Part shown: positions 7,774 to 14,448 of the stretch, piece by piece
Position numbering within the stretch: the stretch's first letter is position 1
Layout of the letters: every line of letters begins with the position of its first letter
Assembly: GCA_905215815.1 (NCBI GenBank)
Contig: CAJMRN010000043.1
Location: forward strand, 1-16,949
Direction of reading: 5' to 3'
Length of the DNA stretch: 16,949 bases
From: an uncultured bacterium
GTDB lineage: Bacteria; Actinomycetota; Coriobacteriia; Coriobacteriales; Coriobacteriaceae
Program-made: the position numbers and the translations under genes
The notes under the pieces: model-generated
What the model saw: the letters and a program-made list of their open reading frames with translations, nothing else
The model's database searches: none
What the model was told of the DNA's origin: nothing

Positions 7774-8023
7774 AGATAGCTCCTTCGTGCATCTAATAGA
7801 TGGATTAACCGCTTAAAGGTTGAGTGCATTCTAGCGTGAACCGAGGGCGCGTGCTCGCCAGGCAACAGGAGTCGCACAAAACGGCGCCCCCGAAACGCTG
7901 CGGAAACATTGGAAACATGCTCGCTACAAACGGAACTCCGTAACAAACTGTCAACGTTTGCACCATAAGGTTTGCCCTGTACCGCAAGACGGCCGGATCG
8001 CGGCCAGCGAAAAGGGGGACACC
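7774..8023. promoter_or_regulatory. Divergent hom / livJ1 control region
   Basis: This 250-base gap must hold promoters for hom (-) and the first livJ (+). On the minus strand TAGAAT (7833-7828) is a good -10 for hom, with a leader of about 50 bases, but the -35 is weak. CATCTA-A-TAGATG (7790-7802) is a perfect palindrome inside that leader, next to the ribosome site. For livJ1 no strong promoter stands out; TAAGGT (7970-7975) is one possible -10. CGGAAACATTG occurs here (7904-7914) and again before the second livJ (9252-9262). A small GGCCG/CGGCC hairpin precedes the livJ1 ribosome site. Confidence 0.4.
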
Positions 8024-9190
8024 ATGTTTAGCATCAACAACGTACTTAACCGCAGGAGTTTCCTTGCCGGAGCCGCGGCGCTCGGAAGCACCGTCGCGCT
8101 CGCCGGTTGCTTTTCGGACGGCGCGGACGGCGGCTCCGCCGATGACGGCAAGACCTTCAAGATTGGCGTTATCGGCCCTCTGACCGGCGCCGCGGCAACC
8201 TATGGCGTTTCGGCCGAGAAGGGTGCCAAGCTCGCCGCCAAGGATTTCTCGACCAAGGATCTCAAACTCTCGCTTAAGTCCGAGGACGATGTCGCCGACG
8301 GCGAGAAGGCTATCAACGCCTTCAATACCCTGTGCGACTGGGGCATGCAGGCGCTCGTCGGCCCCGTCACGACTGGTGCCGCCGTCGCCGTCTCGGGTGA
8401 GATCGCCGACGATATGCTCATGGTCACGCCTTCGGCCTCGTCGCTCGACGTGACCAAGGATAAGACCACGGTCTTCCAGGTTTGCTTTACCGACCCCACC
8501 ATGGGCACCAGCGCTGCCAAGTTTTTGGCCGAGAAGTATGCAGACGCCAAGATCGCCCTGTTCTACAACTCCGGCGATACGTACAGCTCGGGTGTTGCCG
8601 ATGCCTTTGCCGAGCAGGCCAAGGCATCCAAACTAGATGTCGTCTCTGCTGTGACGTTTAAGGACGATTCCTCTTCGAGTTTCACCACGCAGCTCACCAA
8701 GGCCAAGGAAGCTGGCGCCACGCTTATCTTTGCCCCGATCTATTACACGCCGGCGTCCGTTTTGCTCAAGAATGCCAAGGACATGGGCTACGATATGACC
8801 CTCATGGGCACCGACGGCATGGACGGCCTGCTCTCCGTGGAAGGCTTCGATACCTCTCTTGCCGAGGGCGTACTGCTCATGACCCCGTTTTCGGCTGACG
8901 ACGAGAAGAATGCCGACTTCGTCAAGGCCTATAAGGACGCCTACGACGAGACGCCCAACCAGTTTGCCGCCGACGCCTATGACTGCGTCCACGCGATTGC
9001 CGAGGCTATCGATAAGGCGGGGATTGACATTACGGCCGACGGTGCCGACATTGCCGGCGACCTTGCCAAGGCCATGTGCAAGATCAAGATCGAGGGCCTG
9101 ACGGGCGAGTTGACGTGGAACGACGAAGGTCAGGTCGAGAAGCCCGCTACAGCCTATGTGATCCAGGACGGCAAGTACATCGCCGCCTAA
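8024..9190 (+). CDS. livJ: Branched-chain amino acid ABC transporter substrate-binding lipoprotein, first copy
   Basis: This 388-residue extracytoplasmic binding protein delivers substrate to the LivHM permease. I chose the ATG at 8024 because AAAGGGGG lies just before it and a signal peptide starts there. An upstream in-frame ATG at 7958 would only add a charged tail. The signal has a twin arginine (NRRSFLAG, residues 9-16) and a lipobox LAGC with Cys29, so it is a likely Tat-exported, lipid-anchored protein. The Peripla_BP_6/LIVBP-type fold follows: FKIGVIGPLTGAAATYG, then ADGEKAINAFNTL, TPSASS, YYTPASVLLKNAKDMGYD, and a conserved end ATAYVIQDGKYIAA. It is followed 271 bases later by a close paralogue. 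The substrate cannot be fixed from sequence; Leu/Ile/Val is the default and other amino acids or amides are possible. Confidence 0.93.
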   Translation: MFSINNVLNRRSFLAGAAALGSTVALAGCFSDGADGGSADDGKTFKIGVIGPLTGAAATYGVSAEKGAKLAAKDFSTKDLKLSLKSEDDVADGEKAINAFNTLCDWGMQALVGPVTTGAAVAVSGEIADDMLMVTPSASSLDVTKDKTTVFQVCFTDPTMGTSAAKFLAEKYADAKIALFYNSGDTYSSGVADAFAEQAKASKLDVVSAVTFKDDSSSSFTTQLTKAKEAGATLIFAPIYYTPASVLLKNAKDMGYDMTLMGTDGMDGLLSVEGFDTSLAEGVLLMTPFSADDEKNADFVKAYKDAYDETPNQFAADAYDCVHAIAEAIDKAGIDITADGADIAGDLAKAMCKIKIEGLTGELTWNDEGQVEKPATAYVIQDGKYIAA

Positions 9191-9461
9191 GCGCGCATAA
9201 AGCGCGACCGGTGAGGCTGTTTTATTCAGGGCGGGGACGCCTGTAACAGAACGGAAACATTGCTTTTACACAATAAAGTGGCTTTACTGCATAAAGTAAT
9301 AGAAATACGCAGAAATATGGATAAATGAACAAATCCAAAGAAAAGTCGAAATAACCGCCACTTTTCCTAACTAAAGCGTCTACTATTTTGCGAACGCCGA
9401 ACACGGCGAAGGATGGCCTGTCGGGTAACCGAAACCCGACGAGATTTGAGAGGAGAGCCGC
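9191..9461 (+). promoter_or_regulatory. Structured, AT-rich leader and promoter region of the second livJ
   Basis: This 271-base gap holds no gene. A weak hairpin CGCGC-ATAAA-GCGCG (9192-9206) follows livJ1, with TTTTATT only further on. At 9243-9269 GTAAC, GAAAC and TTTAC are spaced by exactly 6 bases, like the GTnAC-n6-GAAAC repeats bound by GlnR in actinobacteria. TAAAG-tgg-CTTTA-ctgca-TAAAG (9274-9296) is an alternating palindrome. Possible promoters are TTGCTT-17-TTTACT (9260-9288), or TACTAT (9381-9386) as a -10 without a clear -35. Two small leader hairpins follow: CGCCG-AACA-CGGCG (9395-9408) and GTCGGGT/ACCCGAC (9420-9440), just ahead of the ribosome site AGAGGAG (9449-9455). Confidence 0.5.
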
Positions 9462-10649
9462 ATGTCGAGCCTCACCGGTAAGTCATTGAACCCTGTTATG
9501 AATCGCAGGAGCGTTATCGCGAGCGCAGCAGGTCTGGGGGCGATGTCCATTCTAGCTGGCTGCTCCTCCAACGGCGGCGACAGTGGTTCCGCTTCGGGCG
9601 ACGCTTCGTTTAAGATCGGCACCATCGGCCCACTGACCGGCGCCAACGCGTCCTACGGCAAGTCCGTTACACAGGCTGTCGAGCTTGGCTGCAAGGATTT
9701 CTCGACTAAGGAACTGCCGCTTGTCAGCAAGGCCGAGGACGACCAGGCTGACGGCGAGAAGGCCGTCAACGCCTTCAACACCCTGCTCGACTGGGGCATG
9801 CAGGCCCTTGTCGGTCCGACCACCACGGGTGCGTCGGTCGCCGTTGCTGCTGAGTGCGGTAACGACCCCGAGACGTTCATGATTACCCCGTCCGCGTCCT
9901 CCGAGGACGTTACCAAGGGCAAGGATTGCGTCTTCCAGGTTTGCTTCACCGACCCCAACCAGGGTGTCAACGCTGCCAAGTTCCTGGCGCAGAAGTATGC
10001 GGACGAGAAGTTCGTGCTGTTCTATAACTCCGGCGACGCCTATTCTTCGGGCATCGCAGATTCCTTTAAGGCCCAGGCCGCTGAGTCCAAGCTCGAGATT
10101 GTTGACGAGGAGACCTTTAAGGACGACTCCGCCACGAGCTTTACCAACCAGCTGACCAAGGCCAAGCAGGCTGGCGCCACCATGATCTTTGCGCCGATCT
10201 ACTACACACCGGCGTCCGTCCTGCTCAAGAACGCCAAGGACATGGGCTACGACGTCAAGATGATGGGCTGCGACGGCATGGACGGTATCCTGGGCGTTGA
10301 GGGCTTCGATACCTCTCTTGCCGAGGGTCTGCTGCTCATGACCCCGTTCTCCGCCGACGACGAGAAGAACGCCGGCTTCGTCAACGCTTACAAAGATAAG
10401 TACGGCGATACCCCCGACCAGTTTGCCGCCGACGCCTACGACGGCGTGCATGCTGTGGTCGAGGCTCTCAAGGAGGCCGGCCTGGGTGTCGACGCCGACC
10501 CCACCGAGGTTGCCGAGAAGCTTCCCGAGGCTATGCGCAACATTACTGTTGACGGCCTGACTGGCAAGCTCTCCTGGAACGATAAGGGTCAGGTCCAGAA
10601 GGAGCCCACGGCGTACGTCATCACTGACGGCAAGTACGTACAGGCCTAA
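9462..10649 (+). CDS. livJ: Branched-chain amino acid ABC transporter substrate-binding lipoprotein, second copy
   Basis: This 395-residue paralogue of the preceding gene is the substrate receptor of the same transporter family. The ATG at 9462 follows AGAGGAG six bases upstream; a second ATG at codon 13 lacks a ribosome site. NRRSVIAS (residues 14-21) is a twin-arginine motif and LAGC puts the lipid-anchored Cys at 34. The mature part aligns to copy 1 over its whole length. Blocks such as FQVCFTDP, IFAPIYYTPASVLLKNAKDMGYD (in part) and MTPFSADDEKNA are shared, while the tip of the N-lobe differs (GANASYGKS versus GAAATYGVS). This indicates tandem duplication followed by divergence, perhaps with different ligand preference. 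It is followed by two hairpins and then livH, an arrangement that could keep binding protein in excess over permease. Confidence 0.93.
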   Translation: MSSLTGKSLNPVMNRRSVIASAAGLGAMSILAGCSSNGGDSGSASGDASFKIGTIGPLTGANASYGKSVTQAVELGCKDFSTKELPLVSKAEDDQADGEKAVNAFNTLLDWGMQALVGPTTTGASVAVAAECGNDPETFMITPSASSEDVTKGKDCVFQVCFTDPNQGVNAAKFLAQKYADEKFVLFYNSGDAYSSGIADSFKAQAAESKLEIVDEETFKDDSATSFTNQLTKAKQAGATMIFAPIYYTPASVLLKNAKDMGYDVKMMGCDGMDGILGVEGFDTSLAEGLLLMTPFSADDEKNAGFVNAYKDKYGDTPDQFAADAYDGVHAVVEALKEAGLGVDADPTEVAEKLPEAMRNITVDGLTGKLSWNDKGQVQKEPTAYVITDGKYVQA

Positions 10650-10680
10650 TAGGCCGCCTTACATAGAGCGGTTTTGATCC

Positions 10681-10712
10681 CAAGCAGGGGAGGTTTTGGC
10701 CTTCCCTGCTTG
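10681..10712 (+). terminator. Intercistronic hairpin after livJ2 (partial terminator or mRNA stabiliser)
   Basis: CAAGCAGGGGAGG (10681-10693) pairs with CCTTCCCTGCTTG (10700-10712), 13 positions with one G-T, around the loop TTTTGG. No run of T follows, so full termination is unlikely. A role in attenuation or in protecting the livJ2 message is more plausible. Confidence 0.55.
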
Positions 10713-10722
10713 CTTGGTATCT

Positions 10723-10742
10723 AGGGACGATGTAACGTCCCT
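10723..10742 (+). terminator. Second intercistronic hairpin before livH
   Basis: AGGGACG (10723-10729) pairs perfectly with CGTCCCT (10736-10742) around ATGTAA and is followed by GTTTCAT, a weak T tract. Together with the previous hairpin it separates the binding-protein genes from livHMGF. Confidence 0.45.
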
Positions 10743-10788
10743 GTTTCATACATTAACTGGAAACCTATTCGAAAGGGGGATGTGGAAC

Positions 10789-11670
10789 ATGACGGTCTTT
10801 ATCCAATACCTGGTCAACGGCCTGTCCATGGGCAGCGTCTACGCCATCATCGCGTTGGGCTACACCATGGTCTACGGTATCGCCAAGATGCTCAACTTCG
10901 CTCACGGCGATGTCATCATGGTCGGTGCCTATGTCTCGTTCTGCGCCACGTCGTATCTCGGCCTCCCGGGCTGGGCATCTGTAGTTCTCTCTTGCGTGGC
11001 CTGCACGGTTCTCGGTGTTCTCATTGAGGGCCTGGCCTATAAGCCGCTGCGCCAAGCAGGCCCGCTGGCCGTTCTGATTACGGCTATCGGCGTGTCCTAC
11101 TTCCTGCAGAACGCCGCGCAGCTTCTGTGGGGCGCCACGCCCAAGAACTTCACTTCGCTCGTCACCTTCCAGGTGCCGGAGTTCTTGGCCAAGTTCAACG
11201 TAAGCGCCGTCTCGCTCGTCACCATCGTCGCCTGCCTGGTTATCATGGCCGGCCTGATGTTCTTTACAGGTAAGACCAAGATGGGCAAGGCCATGCGCGC
11301 CGTGTCCGAGGACAAGGCTGCCGCTCAGCTCATGGGCATCAACGTCAACCGCACCATTTCGATGACGTTTGCCATCGGCTCTGCCCTTGCCGCCATCGCC
11401 GGCGTGCTGCTGTGCTCCTACTCGCCGGTGCTGCAGCCCACGACGGGTGCTATGCCTGGCATCAAGGCCTTCGACGCCGCTGTCTTCGGTGGCATCGGCT
11501 CCATCCCCGGCGCTTTTGTCGGCGGCATTCTCATCGGCATCATCGAAGCGATGGCGCAGGCTTACATTTCCACGAGCCTTGCCAACTCCATCGTCTTTGG
11601 TGTTCTGATCATCGTCCTGCTCGTCAAGCCTGCCGGCCTCTTGGGCAAGTACGTCCCCGAGAAGGTGTAG
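10789..11670 (+). CDS. livH: Branched-chain amino acid ABC transporter permease LivH
   Basis: This 293-residue inner-membrane permease forms half of the transport channel. I chose the ATG at 10789, nine bases after AAAGGGGG (10772-10779). The ATG at 10780 abuts that site, and the longer frame from 10696 runs through the intercistronic hairpins and is not family-like. The protein begins MTVFIQYLVNGLSMGSVYAI. The hallmark LGYTMVYGIAKMLNFAHGD sits near residues 21-39. About eight hydrophobic segments follow. GGIGSIPGAFVGG near residue 238 is the conserved cytoplasmic loop that contacts the ATPases. The C-terminus VLLVKPAGLLGKYVPEKV is typical. The stop is directly adjacent to the livM start, so the two are co-translated. 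Confidence 0.95.
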   Translation: MTVFIQYLVNGLSMGSVYAIIALGYTMVYGIAKMLNFAHGDVIMVGAYVSFCATSYLGLPGWASVVLSCVACTVLGVLIEGLAYKPLRQAGPLAVLITAIGVSYFLQNAAQLLWGATPKNFTSLVTFQVPEFLAKFNVSAVSLVTIVACLVIMAGLMFFTGKTKMGKAMRAVSEDKAAAQLMGINVNRTISMTFAIGSALAAIAGVLLCSYSPVLQPTTGAMPGIKAFDAAVFGGIGSIPGAFVGGILIGIIEAMAQAYISTSLANSIVFGVLIIVLLVKPAGLLGKYVPEKV

Positions 11671-12759
11671 GTGAGCGTTATGAAGTTTCTTAAAGACAAG
11701 CAGACGCGTCACGACTTTGTTACGTACGCCATGTGCCTTGTGGCGTTCGCCATCGTGTTCTTTATGCAGTCCAACCACATGATCCCGCGCATGATTGCCG
11801 GCCAGCTGGTCCCCATTACGGCCTACATTGTTATGGCCATCTCCCTTAACCTCGTCGTTGGTATCGCGGGCGACTTGTCGCTGGGCCACGCAGGCTTTAT
11901 GAGCGTCGGCGCCTATACGGGCATCGTCACTGCCGTCGCGCTGGAGAGCGCCGTTCCGTCCGATCCGATGCGTCTGATCATCAGCATTGTGGTCGGCGCT
12001 ATCGCCGCTGCCATCTTGGGCTTCTTGATCGGTATCCCGGTCCTGCGCCTGAGCGGCGACTATCTGGCCATCGTGACCCTGGCTTTTGGCGAGATCATCA
12101 AAGAGATCGTCACCTGCCTTATCGTGGGCGTCGACTCCCGCGGCCTGCATGTGATCTTTAACATCACGGGTAACTCCACGATCAACGACCTGCACCTGCT
12201 CGAGGACGGCACCGCCATCATCAAGGGCGCGCAGGGAGCATCGGGCGTGTCGACCTATTCGACCTTCCTTGCCGGCGCCATCTTGGTTATGGTCGCGCTC
12301 GTGATTGTACTCAACCTGGTTCGCAGCCGTACCGGTCGTGCCATTATTGCCGTGCGCGATAACAAGATCGCTGCCGAGTCCGTGGGCATCTCCGTCACCC
12401 AGTACCGCATGATCGCCTTCGTGGTTTCCGCCGCCCTCGCCGGTGCTGCCGGAGCTTTGTTCGGCGGTAACTTCTCGCAGCTTTCCGCTACTAAGTTCGA
12501 CTTCAACACGTCGATCCTCATTCTGGTGTTCGTGGTTCTGGGCGGCCTGGGCAACATGCGCGGTTCCGTTATCGCCGCGGCGCTGCTCACGGTGCTCCCC
12601 GAGTTGCTCCGTCAGTTCTCGGACTACCGCATGCTCATCTACGCCATCGTGTTGATCCTGGTCATGGTCTTTACTAACAACCCACAGCTCAAGGCATTCT
12701 TCGCACGCATTAAGGACCGCTTTGCTTCCAAGAAGGAGGTGGCAGCCGATGCCCAGTAA
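11671..12759 (+). CDS. livM: Branched-chain amino acid ABC transporter permease LivM
   Basis: This inner-membrane permease of 362 residues is the partner of LivH. The GTG at 11671 directly follows the livH stop and is served by AGAAGG. The ATG at 11680 with AGGTGAG is an equally good start and would give 359 residues. There are around ten hydrophobic segments. Family motifs are SLNLVVGIAGDLSLGHAGF near residues 65-85, RLSGDYLAIVTLAFGEI near 126-142, and GGLGNMRGSVIAA near 291, the ATPase-contact loop. A stretch near 155-190 (hydrophilic, with HLLEDGTAIIKGAQG) is probably the external loop usual in LivM. The end overlaps livG by 11 bases, which suggests translational coupling. Confidence 0.95.
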   Translation: MSVMKFLKDKQTRHDFVTYAMCLVAFAIVFFMQSNHMIPRMIAGQLVPITAYIVMAISLNLVVGIAGDLSLGHAGFMSVGAYTGIVTAVALESAVPSDPMRLIISIVVGAIAAAILGFLIGIPVLRLSGDYLAIVTLAFGEIIKEIVTCLIVGVDSRGLHVIFNITGNSTINDLHLLEDGTAIIKGAQGASGVSTYSTFLAGAILVMVALVIVLNLVRSRTGRAIIAVRDNKIAAESVGISVTQYRMIAFVVSAALAGAAGALFGGNFSQLSATKFDFNTSILILVFVVLGGLGNMRGSVIAAALLTVLPELLRQFSDYRMLIYAIVLILVMVFTNNPQLKAFFARIKDRFASKKEVAADAQ

Positions 12760-13609
12760 GTTTGAGTTCAACAAGGGCAAGATGGTCCCGTATCCTTCTG
12801 GCGCTATCGTTCCCGACCGCGACCTGGGTCAGCGCCCGGCGCTCGAGTGCATCCACTTGGGCATTGAGTTTGGAGGCCTTAAGGCAGTAGACGACTTTAG
12901 CCTGACCATCGGCAAGACCGAGATCGCCGGTCTCATCGGCCCCAACGGCGCTGGCAAGACCACGGTCTTCAACCTGCTCACCAAGGTGTACCAGCCCACG
13001 CACGGCACCATCCTGCTCGACGGTGAGGACACTTCGGGCAAGTCGGTCTACCAGGTCAACCGCATGGGTATTGCCCGTACGTTCCAGAACATTCGCCTGT
13101 TCAACACCATGACGGTGGAGGATAACGTTAAGGTCGGCCTGCACAACCAGGAGCGCTACTCCGGCTTTGAGGGCGTGCTGCGCCTGCCGACGTATTGGAA
13201 ACACGAGAAGGCCGCCCACGAGCGTGCAATGGAGCTGCTGTCCATCTTTGATATGGAGCACCTGGCAAACGAGCAGGCTGGATCGCTGCCTTACGGTGCT
13301 CAGCGTCGTCTGGAGATCGTCCGCGCGCTTGCCACCAACCCCAAACTGCTGCTGCTCGACGAGCCTGCCGCCGGCATGAATCCGTCCGAGACCGCGGAAC
13401 TCATGGAGAACATCGTTAAGATTCGCGACACCTTTGGTATCGCCATCATGCTTATCGAGCACGACATGTCGCTCGTCATGAATATTTGCGAGGGTATCTG
13501 CGTGCTCAACTTTGGTAAGGTCATCGCCAAAGGCACGGCCGAGGAAATCCAGAACAACGACGCTGTTATCGAGGCGTATCTGGGCAAGCAGGATAAGGGG
13601 GAGAACTAA
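12749..13609 (+). CDS. livG: Branched-chain amino acid ABC transporter ATP-binding protein LivG
   Basis: This 286-residue cytoplasmic ATPase powers the LivHM channel. The ATG at 12749 lies behind an excellent AAGGAGGTGG and overlaps the livM end by 11 bases. Walker A GPNGAGKT is at residues 64-71 and the Q-loop region ARTFQNIRLF near 110. The signature is the LivG-type variant LPYGAQRR near 180, not LSGGQ. Walker B LLLLDEP is near 204, followed by AAGMN, with IEHDM as the H-loop near 238. The first ~30 residues (FNKGKMVPYPSGAIVPDRDL) form a polar extension ahead of the usual start of the nucleotide-binding domain, which makes it longer than the typical 250-260. The livF ATG follows directly after its stop. 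Confidence 0.95.
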   Translation: MPSKFEFNKGKMVPYPSGAIVPDRDLGQRPALECIHLGIEFGGLKAVDDFSLTIGKTEIAGLIGPNGAGKTTVFNLLTKVYQPTHGTILLDGEDTSGKSVYQVNRMGIARTFQNIRLFNTMTVEDNVKVGLHNQERYSGFEGVLRLPTYWKHEKAAHERAMELLSIFDMEHLANEQAGSLPYGAQRRLEIVRALATNPKLLLLDEPAAGMNPSETAELMENIVKIRDTFGIAIMLIEHDMSLVMNICEGICVLNFGKVIAKGTAEEIQNNDAVIEAYLGKQDKGEN

Positions 13610-14323
13610 ATGGCAGAGCCGATGCTTTCCGTCTACAACATCAATGTCTGGTACGGCGCCATCCACGCCATCAAGGACATCTCCTTTAACGTCAACGAGG
13701 GCGAGATCGTGGCTCTGATCGGTGCGAACGGTGCCGGCAAGTCCACGACGCTTAAAACCGTCTCGGGCCTGCTGCGTTCCAAGACCGGCTCCATCAAGTT
13801 TATGGGCGAGGACATTACCCATACGCCTGCCGACAAGCTGGTGGGCAAGGGCTTGGCTCAGGTCCCCGAGGGCCGTCGCGCCTTCTTGCAGATGACGGTC
13901 GAGGAGAACCTGGAGATGGGCGCCTACACGCAGCCAAAGTCCACGGTGGTCCCGGGCCTCGAGCGCGTCTACGAGCAGTTTCCGCGCCTGAAGGAGCGCC
14001 GTCGCCAGGTCGCCGGCACCCTTTCGGGCGGCGAGCAGCAGATGCTCGTTATGGGGCGCGCCCTTATGAGTAACCCCAAGCTGCTCATGCTCGACGAACC
14101 CTCCATGGGTCTGGCGCCGATTCTGATCGAACAGATCTTCCAAATTGTCGAGGACCTGCACAAGGCCGGCACCACGGTGCTCCTGGTCGAGCAAAACGCA
14201 CAGATGGCTCTTTCCATCGCCACACGCGGCTACGTGCTCGAGACCGGACGCATCACACTGACAGGCAGCGGCAAGGAGCTGCTGAGCAACGACGCGGTGC
14301 GTGCGGCATACCTCGGCGCATAA
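13610..14323 (+). CDS. livF: Branched-chain amino acid ABC transporter ATP-binding protein LivF
   Basis: This 237-residue second ATPase pairs with LivG. The ATG at 13610 directly follows the livG TAA, with AAGGGGGAG inside the livG end. Walker A GANGAGKS is at residues 38-45, the signature LSGGEQQ at 138-144, and Walker B LLMLDEP ends at 164 with D162 and E163. The H-loop position reads VEQN, as is normal for LivF proteins and not a defect. PEGRRAF near 86-92 is also LivF-typical. The length matches the family. It is the last gene of the operon and a strong terminator follows within 20 bases. Confidence 0.96.
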   Translation: MAEPMLSVYNINVWYGAIHAIKDISFNVNEGEIVALIGANGAGKSTTLKTVSGLLRSKTGSIKFMGEDITHTPADKLVGKGLAQVPEGRRAFLQMTVEENLEMGAYTQPKSTVVPGLERVYEQFPRLKERRRQVAGTLSGGEQQMLVMGRALMSNPKLLMLDEPSMGLAPILIEQIFQIVEDLHKAGTTVLLVEQNAQMALSIATRGYVLETGRITLTGSGKELLSNDAVRAAYLGA

Positions 14324-14340
14324 ACGGATACAAAAACCGA

Positions 14341-14374
14341 ACGGGAGACCGCCAGCGGCGGTCTTCCGTTTTTT
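14341..14374 (+). terminator. Rho-independent terminator of the liv operon
   Basis: ACGGGAGACCGCC (14341-14353) pairs with GGCGGTCTTCCGT (14357-14369) over 13 positions, including one G-T, around the loop AGC. It is followed by an unbroken TTTTTT ending at 14374. It starts 18 bases after the livF stop. Confidence 0.93.
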
Positions 14375-14385
14375 CGGAACATTTC

Positions 14386-14414
14386 TTGACCGTGCGCGTC
14401 CAATCCTGTACAAT
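14386..14414 (+). promoter_or_regulatory. Sigma70-type promoter of the beta-propeller gene
   Basis: TTGACC (14386-14391), a 17-base spacer and TACAAT (14409-14414) make a near-consensus promoter, better than any seen in the first 14 kb. The start codon lies about 28 bases after the expected transcription start, with AGAGGTG as ribosome site. Confidence 0.82.
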
Positions 14415-14448
14415 GTAGTTGAAAACCATCGAACCATAGAGGTGTGCT

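Noticed and set aside
6415..7779. 454-codon plus-strand open frame opposite hom
   Set aside because: In-register mirror of homoserine dehydrogenase.
9192..9225. Terminator after livJ1
   Set aside because: Only a 5-base stem, with the T-rich stretch 13 bases away; too weak to call as a terminator.
10765..12780. 671-codon minus-strand open frame opposite livH-livM
   Set aside because: Mirror frame spanning two genes; His/Asp/Gln-rich nonsense explained by codon bias.
13610..14323. Defective LivF because the H-loop His is missing
   Set aside because: VEQN at this position is normal for LivF proteins, so it is not a broken site.
12710..14437. 575-codon minus-strand open frame opposite livG-livF
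   Set aside because: Mirror frame that runs through the liv terminator and into the next promoter; no family features.
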